Position numbers and translations under genes: made by a program. 64,000 bases of DNA from VRUE01 sp963816785 (GTDB lineage: Bacteria; Actinomycetota; Thermoleophilia; Solirubrobacterales; 70-9): NCBI GenBank assembly GCA_963816785.1, contig CAWFLL010000002.1, positions 434,001-498,000 of the forward strand, read 5' to 3'. Below, piece by piece: positions 7,612 to 16,989 of the stretch; position 1 is the stretch's first letter; each line of letters starts with the position of its first letter. Under the pieces are notes generated by a model. It was given only the letters and a program-made list of their open reading frames with translations, was not told the origin of the DNA and searched no databases.

Positions 7612-9145
7612 GGCGGAGGGTGATCGGCTTCGTCGTCCGCAGCGGGCTTCCCGCGGTCGGCGTGTAGGCGAGTTTCGCCTTCACCTTGGCCTTGCCTTTG
7701 GCTTCCAGCTTCGCCTTCGCTTTGCCCTTGGGCGTGACGACGAGGATGCCCCTCAGTTGCGAGGTGCTCCCGGCTTTCGATTTCAGGTTGCGCGATTTCA
7801 GGCCTTTTCCGAACAGCGCGACGACGCCTGCGCCCGAGGTCGAGACCGGGATCTTCGCGATGCCTTTCTTTGCGTCCACGGTGGCCCTGCCGAGCCTGAA
7901 GCTGGCGGAGATGTTGAGCGGGGCGCTTGCTGGGACGACTGAGCCGGCGGCGTTGGTCGCGGTCACCTCGCAGGTGTAGTCGCCGACCTGGGTCGTCGCC
8001 AGCGAGGTAGCGGTGGCTCCCGGGATCGGCCGCTCGTTTCGCAGCCACTGGTAGGAGATCGCCTGCGGCGCCCTGTACAGGAACGACTCGAGCAGGTCGG
8101 CGGCCCACGAGCCCGGCGAGCAGTTCAGGTTTCTCGCGTGGTTCGCCACAGGCGGAGGCAGCGGCCCTTGTCCAGGCTTCCGCATCCTGAGCGGCCGCCT
8201 CACAGGTTCTGATACCTCGCCGATGACCGGGGCCGCGGTATTCCGAGGCATCTGCAGCAGAACCGGCCAGGCGGGGTTGTCCCGGGTCGCACCCGTCGTG
8301 TCGAGCAGGCCGAGCGGGCCGCCGTCGATCAGGCTCGCGAAGCCGATCGGGTCGAATTTGGATGCCGCCCAGTAGATTCGTTTGGCCATGGGGTCGATTG
8401 CGATCCCCTGCGGCGAGTCGACCGGGAGCCCGTCGGTGAATACCGAACCGCCTTCGCCTCCGTTGGCGCTGGCGAAGCCGATCGAATCGCTGGAGTTGGC
8501 CCAGTAGACGCGGTTGGTCGAGGCGTCGACGACGACCGCCCTCGGCATGTCGAGTTTCCCTCCGGTCAGGTCGAGGGAGCCACCGCCGCCCGAGCCGTCG
8601 AGGTTGGCATAGTCGATCCTGTTGGTGTCGAAGTTCGCCCAGTAGATCCGGTTCTGGGCCGGGTAGACGGCGACACCGAGGGGCTGTTCGACCAGCGCAC
8701 CGGTCGTGTCGAGTTCGCCACCACCCGTGCCGTCGAGGTTTGCGTAGTAGATCGCGTTGCCGGCCCAGTTGCCCCAGTAGACCCTGCCGGCGGCGGGGTA
8801 GATCGCGAGACCATGGGGTTCCACCACGGGAGCGCCGGCGGTGTTGAGGATGCCGCCGCCCGAGCCGTCGAGGTTCGCGTACCGGATCGAGTAGGCCGCT
8901 TCGTCCCAATTGGTCCAGTAGAGCCTGCCCGCGGCGGAGTCGATCGTGAGCCCTTCGGGATGTTCGACGGTAACCCCGGTGATCGGGATATCGGTGCCGC
9001 CACCTCCGGCGGTGTTCGCCCGCGAGATGCTGTTCCCAACTTCGTTAATCCAGTAGATGCTGTCGGCAGCGCTTGCAGTGGCGGCGGAGAGGCAGAGGAT
9101 GGCCGCTGCGAGACCGAGTGCCGAGATCCAGCGGGTGGCGCGCAT
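7601..9145 (-). CDS. Secreted YWTD-type beta-propeller protein with Ig-like C-terminus
   Basis: 514 residues from the ATG at 9145, which gives a clean signal peptide (hydrophobic residues 6-27 ending TASAA). Residues ~30-320 contain six or seven repeats of the type RIYWTN...NLDGSGGG, each holding a W-x-N and a D-G-[ST]-G-G element, like LDL-receptor class B propellers. After a Pro-rich linker comes an Ig-like segment (ISYQWLRN...YTCEVTATNAAGS) and a Lys-rich C-terminal domain also seen in other secreted proteins of this window. It is probably extracellular or cell-wall bound; its ligand is unknown. A -10 box TAGAGT lies 8 bases before the ATG. Confidence 0.82.
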   Translation of the reverse strand: MRATRWISALGLAAAILCLSAATASAADSIYWINEVGNSISRANTAGGGGTDIPITGVTVEHPEGLTIDSAAGRLYWTNWDEAAYSIRYANLDGSGGGILNTAGAPVVEPHGLAIYPAAGRVYWGNWAGNAIYYANLDGTGGGELDTTGALVEQPLGVAVYPAQNRIYWANFDTNRIDYANLDGSGGGGSLDLTGGKLDMPRAVVVDASTNRVYWANSSDSIGFASANGGEGGSVFTDGLPVDSPQGIAIDPMAKRIYWAASKFDPIGFASLIDGGPLGLLDTTGATRDNPAWPVLLQMPRNTAAPVIGEVSEPVRRPLRMRKPGQGPLPPPVANHARNLNCSPGSWAADLLESFLYRAPQAISYQWLRNERPIPGATATSLATTQVGDYTCEVTATNAAGSVVPASAPLNISASFRLGRATVDAKKGIAKIPVSTSGAGVVALFGKGLKSRNLKSKAGSTSQLRGILVVTPKGKAKAKLEAKGKAKVKAKLAYTPTAGSPLRTTKPITLRLKD

Positions 9146-9153
9146 GCCGCTTG

Positions 9154-9159
9154 ACTCTA
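9154..9159 (-). promoter_or_regulatory. -10 box TAGAGT, leaderless start of propeller gene
   Basis: TAGAGT on the minus strand ends 8 bases before the ATG at 9145, leaving no room for a ribosome site. This favours the 9145 start over the longer upstream reading. Confidence 0.5.
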
Positions 9160-9191
9160 GGCAAGTGCGGCCGACCGCGCAAACGAGCCAT

Positions 9192-11087
9192 TTAGTCCGG
9201 GGTGACGATCGCGAAGCCGGGGTCGGGCTCGTCGAGGAGCCCGAGCAGCTCGCCAAGCCTGACTCCATCCCCCTCTACGCGCAGCCGCCCGCTCTCGGCC
9301 AGCTCGGCGATCTCTGCGGATTTCAGCAGCAGCAGGTTGAGGGCCTCGCGCTCGACGATGAGCGCGGCGTCGGCCGCCGGATCGTGCCTACCCGGCCGAT
9401 GGCTGAGGACGCCGTTGCGGACGGTGATCGCGTGCTCCTCATCGGGGCCGGTCACGACCCAATCGATTCGCAGGCGCTTGTCCCAGGCGCGCGGGCCGTT
9501 GAGTCGGATCGCCATCGCGTCGAGGAGCTGTGGGACCGATAGCCGCGCCAGGATGTCGGGGGGAGCGGCGGCGGTTGGGGTCCCGGAGATGCCCTCCCGC
9601 AGCTCCTTCGCGCCCATCAGGAAGAAGTTGCGCCAGGTCGCGTTCTCGGCCCCGTACCCGAGCTGCTCGAGGGCGTCGGCCTGGAGCTTCCTCGCCTCCT
9701 CATTGTCGGGCTCGGCGAAGACGACATGCCCGACGACCTCGGCGACCCATCGGTAGTCGCCGGCCGCGAACGACTCGCGGGCCTTCTCCAGGACCGCCTC
9801 CGCTCCACCCATGAACTCGACGTAGCGCCGCGCCTGCTCCTGCGGGGGGTGTTCCCAGAGATGGGCGGGGTTTCCGTCGAACCAGCCGATGTAGCGCTGA
9901 TAGATCGCCTTCACGTTATGGCTGACCGACCCGTAGTACTCGCGGCAGTGCCACTCGGAGGCGAGGCTCGGCGGAAGCTCGATCTCCTCGGCGATCTCGG
10001 GGCCGGTGAGCCCCCGGTTGATCAGGCGCAGGGTCTGGTCGTGCAGGTAGGAATAGAGGTCGCGCTGCTTCTCGAGCACCTCGACGATCCGCCTGCTGCC
10101 CCAGGCCGGCCAGTGGTGACCGGAGAAGAGGACGTCGGAGTCGGCCGCGAAGAGCTCGATCGCCTCCTCCAGGTAGGCGGCCCAGACCCGGGGGTCGCGG
10201 ACCAGAGCGCCGCGCGGGGTGAGCAGATTGTGCATCGAACGGGCAACGTTGTCGGCTACGCAGAGCACCCGCGCCTCGGGAAAGTGGATGTTCATCTCCG
10301 CCGGCGCCTCTGTGCCGGGGGTGAGCTGGAAGACCATCCGCACCCCGTCGACCGTCTCCTCCTGAGGTGTTGTCGTGATCTCGAGGTTGGGCGGGACGAG
10401 GGTCAGCGTCCCCAGCGAGGTCGTCATCCCGAGGCCGGAGCCGACCTGGCCGTCGGCGCCGCGAGCGAGCAGCGCCCCGTACATGTAGCCGGCCCGCCGC
10501 GCCATCGCGGTGCCGGCGAAGACGTTCTCGCTGACCGCGTGGTGGAGGAACCCGGCCGGGGCGATGACCGGGATTCCGCGCGCCTCGATCTCCTCGTCGC
10601 TGAGGACGCCGCGGGCGCCGCCGAAGTGGTCGACGTGACTGTGGGTGTAGAGAAGGCCGGTGACCGGCCGCTCGCCGCGGTGCTCGCGGTAGAGGGCGAG
10701 GGCGGCGGCGGCCGACTCGGCGGAGACCAGGGGGTCGATCACGACGATGCCCTCATCGCCCTCGATCACGTGCATGTTCGAGAGGTCGAAGCCGCGCAGC
10801 TGGAAGAAACCGGGCCCCAGCTCGAACAGGCCCGCGATCCGGTTGAGTCCGGCGAGCCGCCAGAGGCTCGGGTGGACCGTCTCCGGCGCCTCGCCCTCGA
10901 GGAAGTCATATGACTCCAGCTCCCAGACCGCTCGCCCGGTCTCCGACTCGATCCTCGCCGGGTCGAAGGCGGCGATCAGGCCGCGCCGCGCCTCCTCCTG
11001 TTCGACGTCCTCGAGCGGCAACGAGGCGAGCGCCTCGCGGTTGCGGGCGGCGATGTGCTCGCTCGCCGGCTTGCGTCCCTTGCTCAC
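9192..11087 (-). CDS. Alkyl sulfatase-like metallo-beta-lactamase-fold hydrolase
   Basis: 631 residues with the domain order of SdsA1/BDS1 alkylsulfatases. The N-terminal MBL domain has the zinc motif YTHSHVDHFGG (HxHxDH) near residue 170 and further ligands in GTEAPAEMNIHFPEARVLCVADN and FSGHHWPAWG. A helical dimerisation domain follows, then a C-terminal SCP2-like domain that in SdsA1 holds the alkyl chain. Such enzymes hydrolyse alkyl sulfates such as dodecyl sulfate. Unlike secreted SdsA1 it shows no obvious signal peptide. No sulfate or alcohol metabolism genes adjoin it. Confidence 0.88.
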   Translation of the reverse strand: MSKGRKPASEHIAARNREALASLPLEDVEQEEARRGLIAAFDPARIESETGRAVWELESYDFLEGEAPETVHPSLWRLAGLNRIAGLFELGPGFFQLRGFDLSNMHVIEGDEGIVVIDPLVSAESAAAALALYREHRGERPVTGLLYTHSHVDHFGGARGVLSDEEIEARGIPVIAPAGFLHHAVSENVFAGTAMARRAGYMYGALLARGADGQVGSGLGMTTSLGTLTLVPPNLEITTTPQEETVDGVRMVFQLTPGTEAPAEMNIHFPEARVLCVADNVARSMHNLLTPRGALVRDPRVWAAYLEEAIELFAADSDVLFSGHHWPAWGSRRIVEVLEKQRDLYSYLHDQTLRLINRGLTGPEIAEEIELPPSLASEWHCREYYGSVSHNVKAIYQRYIGWFDGNPAHLWEHPPQEQARRYVEFMGGAEAVLEKARESFAAGDYRWVAEVVGHVVFAEPDNEEARKLQADALEQLGYGAENATWRNFFLMGAKELREGISGTPTAAAPPDILARLSVPQLLDAMAIRLNGPRAWDKRLRIDWVVTGPDEEHAITVRNGVLSHRPGRHDPAADAALIVEREALNLLLLKSAEIAELAESGRLRVEGDGVRLGELLGLLDEPDPGFAIVTPD

Positions 11088-11116
11088 GGGCAGCGCAGTC
11101 TCTCATCCCGAAAGCA

Positions 11117-11146
11117 CGAGGGCCCCGCAGCATCGCGGGGCCCTCG
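11117..11146 (-). terminator. Strong GC hairpin, probable terminator of the PhoX-like gene
   Basis: A perfect 12-bp stem (arms 11117-11128 and 11135-11146) with a 6-base loop lies 21 bp beyond the stop of the minus-strand gene ending at 11167 and before the start of the next gene at 11087. No U-run follows, as is common in high-GC actinobacteria. Confidence 0.75.
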
Positions 11147-11166
11147 CTCGATTCGGTGTGGGGGAG

Positions 11167-12738
11167 CTAGTCGCCGATCGTGTACACGTCCTTGAACTTG
11201 GGCACGTGCAGGGCCAGCAGCTGGCCCATCTCGACCTTGGCCGGGTCGGCCACCGCTTTGTGGGCCTGGGCGTCGAAGAGGAACCAGCCCTTGCCGAGCA
11301 CCTTCTTGGCATCGATGATGCCGCTCGACTCCTCGTCCTCGGTGATGAAACCGGTGCCCCCGGAGCGGAACAGGTCCGGGTCGAACTCGGCAACCACGCC
11401 GCGCTCACCCGTGTCGACGTCGTAGGCGACGATCCGGGCGACATGAGCGTTGCCGCCGGGGTCCTCCTGGATCAGCAGGTTGCCCTGTCGGTCGATCCCG
11501 ATGTTGTCCGGCTTGTTGAGGAAGGGCTCCTCGGAGCCGTCCAGCAGGAGCTCGATCGTGCCGCCTCTCTCCGGGTGGTCGACATTCTCGAAGCGGAGCA
11601 GCCAGAGGCCACCGCCGTCACGACTCACACCCGGCTCGGCCGGCGCGGTTCCGCCACCCTCGGTGGTGAGGAAGTAGAAATCGTTCGGATGCTTCGGGTC
11701 GAAGACTCCGTCCTCGATTCGGTTCAGGGAGAGGCCCCTCGCCGCCGCGTCGGCGTTCTGGCGCGCGCCGGAGCTGTCCCAGTCGACTTCCTCGCCGGCG
11801 CCGAGCGTGAACGGAACAGGGAATCCTCTGCCGTAGGTCGACCGGAACTGCAGGTCGGTGGACACCGCCTCGTTCTGGAGGTCGACCACGAACTCCGTGC
11901 CGTTGGTCAGCCCAGCCCTCTCGAATGGGTTGCCGGTCCTCTGCTTGTTGCCGACATGAACGAAGAGCTGGCCGGCAGCGTCGTCCTCGTCGCCGATCAC
12001 GACCGTCGTGTCGCCATCGTTGTAGGCGGGGACGTTGTTCTCCCACGATGCCAGCCCGAGCCGCGGCAGCTGCTGCGTCTGACCGTCGGTCGTGACGCCG
12101 AAGACACGGCCCTCATTTCCGTTCTCCTCGTTGGCGAAGTAGATCTGGCCCTCGTAGCCCCTCTTGCTGGAGGGGTTGTAGAACTGGCTCCACTCGCTGA
12201 TCGTGCTCGAGCAGAACCGTGAGAACTCGGCGGCCTGGGCGAGAAAGGTGTCACTTGGGTCACGGGGGTTTACGCCGCCGGGTGACGGGGTGGAGCCGTA
12301 GGACTGGGTGACGTAGTTCCAGTAGCGCACATCGGGGTCGATCAGGTCGTTGCCCGACTCGACCTCACCCGAGTGTGAGTCGATCTCGAGTTCGGTGACG
12401 AAGGCGCCTTTTTTTCCATGGCGCCTGACGACGCCCGCCGTATTGCGAAGCTCCTGGTTCATGAAGAGCGTGAAGTCACGGCTCCCGCCCCCATGCGTGC
12501 GCACGAGGCCGAGTCCGTCAGGGATGCCGACCATCTCGTAGCCGTTCGTGGCGCTGCCATCGCCGACGGTGAGGAGCGACTTGATGCTGACGCCCTCGCC
12601 GACGGGAAGGACATATGGGTCGGTGGTGGTGCTGGGGCCTTTGCTGGTGCCGCCTGGGGGGGCGGCGATTGCCGCCGCGACCGCCGTCAGGGCGGCGAGG
12701 ACGGCCAGAGCGAACGCTCCAAGTCGTCGGGTTCTCAT
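11167..12738 (-). CDS. Secreted PhoX-like (DUF839) protein
   Basis: 523 residues from the ATG at 12738, preceded by an excellent ribosome site (AAGGAG). The N-terminus is a signal peptide (RTRRLGAFALAVLAALTAVA). The body matches the DUF839/PhoX propeller family: FTLFMNQELRN near the start, EGQIYFANEENGNEGRVFG in the middle, and KPDNIGIDRQGNLLIQEDPGG late, the last being the conserved family segment. PhoX enzymes are calcium/iron-dependent exported phosphatases. I cannot confirm every metal ligand, so catalytic activity is not assured. The gene is transcribed alone and followed by a strong hairpin. Confidence 0.82.
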   Translation of the reverse strand: MRTRRLGAFALAVLAALTAVAAAIAAPPGGTSKGPSTTTDPYVLPVGEGVSIKSLLTVGDGSATNGYEMVGIPDGLGLVRTHGGGSRDFTLFMNQELRNTAGVVRRHGKKGAFVTELEIDSHSGEVESGNDLIDPDVRYWNYVTQSYGSTPSPGGVNPRDPSDTFLAQAAEFSRFCSSTISEWSQFYNPSSKRGYEGQIYFANEENGNEGRVFGVTTDGQTQQLPRLGLASWENNVPAYNDGDTTVVIGDEDDAAGQLFVHVGNKQRTGNPFERAGLTNGTEFVVDLQNEAVSTDLQFRSTYGRGFPVPFTLGAGEEVDWDSSGARQNADAAARGLSLNRIEDGVFDPKHPNDFYFLTTEGGGTAPAEPGVSRDGGGLWLLRFENVDHPERGGTIELLLDGSEEPFLNKPDNIGIDRQGNLLIQEDPGGNAHVARIVAYDVDTGERGVVAEFDPDLFRSGGTGFITEDEESSGIIDAKKVLGKGWFLFDAQAHKAVADPAKVEMGQLLALHVPKFKDVYTIGD

Positions 12739-12839
12739 CGGGTCTCCTTCCGAGTTTCCATTTCCGAGCCGGGGCCTTCCGCCCCGTCGGCGGGGTTCTA
12801 TGAGCGCGTCGGAGGGAGCTGGTTGCCCAGAGGTGAACT

Positions 12840-14027
12840 TCAGGTGATCGCTGCGTTCACAAGTTGCGGCGCCGCGACATAGGCCTCGCCGTGGGCGCGC
12901 CGCAGGGCCTCGAGCAGGTCGACCGCGCGCCGGGCTCCGATCAGCTCCCCGAACTCGATCGGCCCGAGCGGCCAGTTGAACCCGAGGCGCATCGCGGTGT
13001 CCATGTCGGCCGGCGTGCCGACCTCCTCTTCGCGGGCGAACGCCGCCTCGTTGGCGATCTGGGCGACGAGGCGAGGGAGGATCTCGGCGGCCGCCGGGTC
13101 GATCCGGGCCAGGTCGTTGGGGTCGAGGGTCGGCGCGGTGACGCCGATCTCCGGGTCGTCTTCCCGATGGCGCCCGTCGCGGTAGCTGTAGAAGCCCTCG
13201 CCGCTCTTGCGGCCGAGGCGTCCGGTTTCGACCATCTCCGCCTGGATCGGGCTCGGCCGCCAGCGCTCCGGCCGCCCTCCCTGCTCGTAGAAGGAGCGAG
13301 CGACGCTGAGGTTGACGTCGAGCCCGATCAGGTCGAGCAGCTCGAACGGGCCCATCCGGAAGCCGCCGCCGAGGCGGCAGACGCGGTCGATCGTCTCCGC
13401 GTCGGCGACGTCGTCGGCGAGCATCCGCAGCGACTCGAGCGAGAACGGCCGCGCCAGCCGGTTGGCGATGAAGCCGGGGCTGTCCTTGGCCCGGATCGGG
13501 GTTCGCCCCATCCGCTCGACGACCTCGGTCGTCGCGTCCAGCGCCTCCTCGGAGGAGGCGGCGGTCGCCACCACCTCGACCAGCTTCATCCGCGTCGGGG
13601 GGTTGAAGAAGTGCATCCCGACTACCCGCTCGGGGCCGGGGGTCTGCGACGCGATGTCGGCCACCCGCAGCGAGGAGGTGTTGGTGGCGAGGACCGCCTC
13701 GGGCCCGCAGGCCTCGGCGAGCTCGGCAAAGAGGCCCTGCTTCAGCTCGAGCCGCTCGGGCGCTGCCTCGACGACCAGGTTGCAGCCGGCGAGGTCGCCG
13801 ATCTGATCCGCCGTCGCGAGCAGGCCATCCGCTCGTTCGGCGCCCTCCTCGCTCCACCATCTACCCGCTCCCTTCGCCAGGGTCTCGGAGAAAGTTCGCT
13901 GCGCCCCCTCGAGCACGTTGTGGTCGGGGTCCTGGATCCGGCTCCGATAGCCCCCCAGGCAAGACATCACCGCGATCCCGCTGCCCATCGTGCCGGCGCC
14001 GACGATGCCGACTTCCTCGACCTTCAC
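12840..14027 (-). CDS. 3-hydroxyacyl-CoA dehydrogenase
   Basis: 395 residues from a GTG at 14027, chosen because the NAD-binding motif VGIVGAGTMGSGIAV follows at once and a ribosome site (AAGGTGAG) precedes it. Next come the catalytic segment VVGMHFFNPPTRMKLVEVV (active His-Asn region), the hinge DSPGFIANRLARPF and a C-terminal domain duplicated relative to the shortest homologues. It oxidises 3-hydroxyacyl-CoA to 3-ketoacyl-CoA with NAD. It is the last gene of a four-gene acyl-CoA operon (aminotransferase, acyl-CoA dehydrogenase, enoyl-CoA hydratase, this gene), 10 bp after the hydratase. Confidence 0.93.
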   Translation of the reverse strand: MKVEEVGIVGAGTMGSGIAVMSCLGGYRSRIQDPDHNVLEGAQRTFSETLAKGAGRWWSEEGAERADGLLATADQIGDLAGCNLVVEAAPERLELKQGLFAELAEACGPEAVLATNTSSLRVADIASQTPGPERVVGMHFFNPPTRMKLVEVVATAASSEEALDATTEVVERMGRTPIRAKDSPGFIANRLARPFSLESLRMLADDVADAETIDRVCRLGGGFRMGPFELLDLIGLDVNLSVARSFYEQGGRPERWRPSPIQAEMVETGRLGRKSGEGFYSYRDGRHREDDPEIGVTAPTLDPNDLARIDPAAAEILPRLVAQIANEAAFAREEEVGTPADMDTAMRLGFNWPLGPIEFGELIGARRAVDLLEALRRAHGEAYVAAPQLVNAAIT

Positions 14028-14037
14028 CGCGTCGCGC

Positions 14038-14814
14038 TCACCTTCCCTGGAACTTCGGCTCTCGTTTTTCGAGGAAGGCCTGCATGCCCTCGACCCGGTC
14101 CTCGCTCGCCATCGCCAACTCGTAGAGGCGTCGCTCGTTCTCGATCCCAGCCGAGAGCGCGGTCTCCTCCGCCGCCAGGACGGCCTGCTTCGCAAGGCGC
14201 ACCGCGATCGGCGGCCGCTCGGCGACCGTGCGGGCGAGCTCGAGCGCCTCCTGCAGGTAGCTTCCCTTGCTGGCGACCTTGTTGACGAGGCCCATTCGCA
14301 GCGCCATGTGGGCGTCGAAGCGGCGCCCGGTGAGGACGTACTCCATCGCCAGCTGCTTCCCCACCGTGCGCGCCAGGCGCTGGGTGCCGCCGCCGCCGGG
14401 GATGATCCCGAGCGTGATCTCCGGCTGGCCGAAGCGGGCGTCGTCGGAGGCGACGATCATGTCGCAGGCGAGCGCCAGCTCGCAGCCCCCGCCCAGCGCG
14501 TAGCCGGATACCGCGGCGACGAGCGGGGTCTTGATCGCAGCCACCCGGCGCCAGAACGAGGCGGCGGGGTGGCGAAGCGCCTCGGCGAAGCTCCGTTCGC
14601 TCATCGCCTTGATGTCGGCGCCGGCGGCAAAGACGTCATCGGAGCCGGCGATGACGACGCAACGGACCTCGGGGTCGGGGTCGAGCCGCTCCAGCTCGGA
14701 GGCGATCTCCTCCATCATCTCGGGCGAGAGAGCGTTGCGCGCCTCGGGCCGGTTCAGGCGCAGCAGGGCGACGCCGAACTCGTCGGTGGAGACCTGGATC
14801 AGGTCACTCATCAT
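14038..14814 (-). CDS. Enoyl-CoA hydratase
   Basis: A 258-residue crotonase-fold enzyme that hydrates 2-enoyl-CoA to 3-hydroxyacyl-CoA. The oxyanion-hole segments are visible (AGADIKAMSERS and GYALGGGCELALACD), and the two catalytic glutamates fit the motifs FGQPEITLGIIPGGGGTQR. Length is normal. The start overlaps the acyl-CoA dehydrogenase stop by 11 bp, and the following dehydrogenase starts 10 bp after it. The three enzymes form consecutive steps of beta-oxidation. Confidence 0.94.
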   Translation of the reverse strand: MMSDLIQVSTDEFGVALLRLNRPEARNALSPEMMEEIASELERLDPDPEVRCVVIAGSDDVFAAGADIKAMSERSFAEALRHPAASFWRRVAAIKTPLVAAVSGYALGGGCELALACDMIVASDDARFGQPEITLGIIPGGGGTQRLARTVGKQLAMEYVLTGRRFDAHMALRMGLVNKVASKGSYLQEALELARTVAERPPIAVRLAKQAVLAAEETALSAGIENERRLYELAMASEDRVEGMQAFLEKREPKFQGR

Positions 14815-15979
14815 CCGAGCTCATTGGTGTCATTGCGTTGATCCCGGTCGCGGCGCGGCCGATGATCAGCTTCTGGATCTGCGACGTGCCCTCGTACAGC
14901 GTCGTCACGCGGGCGTCGCGCAGGTAGCGCTCGACCGGGTAGTCGTCGACGTAGCCGGCGCCGCCGTGGACCTGGATCGCGAGGTTCGCGCACTCGACCG
15001 CCGCCTCGGTCGCGTACAGCTTCGCCACCGAGGTCTCCATCGTGTTCGGCTTCCCTTCGTCCTTCAGCGCCCCCGCGCGGTAGACCAGCATCCGCGAGGC
15101 GTCGCGCCTGAGGATCATGTCGGCGATCATCTCCTGGACGAGCTGGAAGCGCGCCAGCGGCACACCGAACTGCTTGCGCTCCTTGGCGTAGGCGACCGAG
15201 GCATCGACGCAGCCATCGCAGATCCCGACGCAGCCGGCGGCGACGCTGTAGCGGCCGTTGTCGAGGGCGCTCATCGCGACCTTGAAGCCGTCCCCGATCT
15301 CACCCAGCATCGCGTCCTCGCCGACCTCGACCGCATCGAGCGAGAGCTCGGCGGTGTCGGAGGAGCGCAGGCCGAGCTTGCCGTGGATCTCCTGCGAGGA
15401 GAAGCCGTCGCTCTCGGTGGGGACCAGGAAGCAGGCCAGGCCGCGGTGCTTCCTGGCCGGGTCGGTCTGGGCGAAGATCAGCGCCACCTCGGAGAAGTTG
15501 CCGAGCGAGATCCACATCTTCTGGCCGCTGATCGACCAGCCCGAATCGGTCTTCGTCGCCCTGGTGCGCAGGTTGGCGGCGTCGGAGCCGGTGTCGGGCT
15601 CGGTCAGCCCGAAGCAGCCGAGCGCCTCGCCCGAGCAGAGCCGCGGCAGCCAGCGCTGCTTCTGCTCCTCGCTGCCCCAGCGCTCGATCGAGCCGGCGAC
15701 CAGCGAGGTCTGCACCGAGACCACGGTGCGGGCCGAGGAGTCGGCGCGCCCGACCTGCTCGACGATCAGCCCGTAGCCGACGTAGTCGAGGCCGCGTCCG
15801 CCGTATTTCTCGGCGACGGGGGCGCCCAGGTATCCGACCTCGCCGAGCTTGCTCGCCAGCTCGCGGTCGAAGCGGGCGGCGCGATCGTTGTCGCGGACCC
15901 TCGGCAGGATCTCCCGGTCGGCGAACTCCCGCGCCGCTTCTGAGATCAGTCGCTGCTCGTCGCTCAGCTGGAAGTCCAT
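14804..15979 (-). CDS. Acyl-CoA dehydrogenase
   Basis: A 391-residue flavoenzyme that introduces the alpha-beta double bond in acyl-CoA. The start at 15979 (DFQLSDEQRLI) has a ribosome site and gives standard length. Characteristic segments: GCFGLTEPDTGSDAANLRTRA (FAD/substrate loop), WISLGNFSE, and near the C-terminus QVHGGAGYVDDYPVERYLRDARV with ITTLYEGTSQIQ-like LYEGTSQIQKLIIGR, whose Glu is the usual catalytic base of short-chain dehydrogenases. It sits between the aminotransferase and the enoyl-CoA hydratase. Together these suggest branched-chain or short-chain acyl-CoA breakdown. Confidence 0.95.
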   Translation of the reverse strand: MDFQLSDEQRLISEAAREFADREILPRVRDNDRAARFDRELASKLGEVGYLGAPVAEKYGGRGLDYVGYGLIVEQVGRADSSARTVVSVQTSLVAGSIERWGSEEQKQRWLPRLCSGEALGCFGLTEPDTGSDAANLRTRATKTDSGWSISGQKMWISLGNFSEVALIFAQTDPARKHRGLACFLVPTESDGFSSQEIHGKLGLRSSDTAELSLDAVEVGEDAMLGEIGDGFKVAMSALDNGRYSVAAGCVGICDGCVDASVAYAKERKQFGVPLARFQLVQEMIADMILRRDASRMLVYRAGALKDEGKPNTMETSVAKLYATEAAVECANLAIQVHGGAGYVDDYPVERYLRDARVTTLYEGTSQIQKLIIGRAATGINAMTPMSSDDE

Positions 15980-16004
15980 GCCACCTGCTTTCTGGTCTCG
16001 TCGT

Positions 16005-16790
16005 TCAAAGCTCGTGATCCAGCGTCGCCGCGAAGGCCTCCTGCGCCTCGCGCGTTCGGGGGCCGGGAGCGTTTGCGAGCTCGGCCCCGTCGATCGCGGC
16101 AACCGCCTGGATCTCACGCGTGGTCGAGGCCACGAACGCCTCGCCCGCGGCACGCAGGTCGGCGACCGGCCAGGAGCCCTCCTCGACGTGCAGGGCCTTG
16201 ACCAGGCGATCGCGGGTTATCGATTCCAGGACCCCGGCCTCGAGTGCCGGCGTCCGCAGCCCTCCCTGGGGGGAGACCCAGAAGATCGAGGAGGTCGGGG
16301 GCTCCAGAACGGTGCCGTCGGGCCGCACCAGGACCGCCTCGTCGGCCCCCTGGGATTCGGCGATCCGGGTCGCCTGCATGTTGGCCGCATAGGAGAGCGA
16401 CTTCACGCCATTGAGGATGACGCTTGGCGAGTAGGTCACCGTCGCCAGCCGCAGCGACTCGCTGTGGGAGGGAAGCGGCTCGGTGGCAGCGATCCGCCGC
16501 CCGCCGCGGGTGACGATCAGCCGCAGCTGGCCGTCGCCCTCCGCATGCTCGGCGAGCAGGGCGTCGATCTCTCCCTCGAGTGACGGGCGGTCGAACTCGA
16601 GCTCGATCGCCGCGGCCGAGCGCTCGAGCCGGTCGAGGTGATCCTTGAGGGCGAAGGGGCGGCCGGCGTAGAGGCGGATCACCTCGAAGGCGCCGTCGCC
16701 GCGGTAGAGGCCGTCGTCCTTGAGGGGGATCGTCGCCTCCGCGGTCGGGGAGATGACCCCGTCGACGCTTGCCAACTCGGTTGCGGTCAT
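16005..16790 (-). CDS. Class IV PLP aminotransferase (BCAT / aminodeoxychorismate lyase family)
   Basis: 261 residues with the fold-type IV layout: an N-terminal DDGLYRGDGAFEVIRLYAGRPF segment, the PLP lysine in GVKSLSYAANMQATRIA (about residue 138), the EAVLVRPDGTVLEPPTSSIF motif and a C-terminal ASTTREIQAVAAIDG segment. The family includes branched-chain aminotransferase, D-amino-acid aminotransferase and 4-amino-4-deoxychorismate lyase; the sequence alone does not decide. Being 26 bp upstream of an acyl-CoA dehydrogenase gene favours a role in amino acid breakdown over folate synthesis, by inference. Confidence 0.85.
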   Translation of the reverse strand: MTATELASVDGVISPTAEATIPLKDDGLYRGDGAFEVIRLYAGRPFALKDHLDRLERSAAAIELEFDRPSLEGEIDALLAEHAEGDGQLRLIVTRGGRRIAATEPLPSHSESLRLATVTYSPSVILNGVKSLSYAANMQATRIAESQGADEAVLVRPDGTVLEPPTSSIFWVSPQGGLRTPALEAGVLESITRDRLVKALHVEEGSWPVADLRAAGEAFVASTTREIQAVAAIDGAELANAPGPRTREAQEAFAATLDHEL

Positions 16791-16841
16791 GGCGCGGCGA
16801 GGCTACCGGTTCCCGACTCCAGGCTCGGGGCAGCCAGGCGC

Positions 16842-16970
16842 TCAGGCCGCCGGGTTTTCGAACACCGTCGCCAGGCCCTGGCCGACGCCGACGCAGAGGG
16901 ATGTCAGGTTGGCGATGGTGAATATCGGGGCCCGGGCCGCGGCCGGGGCGTGGGCCAGTACGGCCGCATG
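16842..16970 (-). pseudogene. Thiolase C-terminal remnant
   Basis: The minus strand encodes the last ~40 residues of a thiolase, including the active-site motif LCVGVGQGLATVFEN and a stop, but no thiolase body upstream. Forty-four bases (16855-16898) match the 3' end of the intact thiolase at 18163-18206 with three mismatches. It is a leftover of a duplicated or rearranged thiolase gene. The intervening 1.2 kb carries two unrelated genes. Confidence 0.75.
16855..16898 (+). repeat. 44-bp direct repeat, copy 1 (thiolase 3' end)
   Basis: 41 of 44 bases match 18163-18206 in the same orientation. The pair brackets the genes at 16990-18020. Confidence 0.8.
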
Positions 16971-16989
16971 ATCGTAAGCAGCACGGCGG

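Noticed and set aside
11117..11146. Hairpin considered as a regulatory site for the alkyl-sulfatase-like gene
   Set aside because: Its perfect GC stem and position just after the PhoX-like gene stop are better explained as a terminator.
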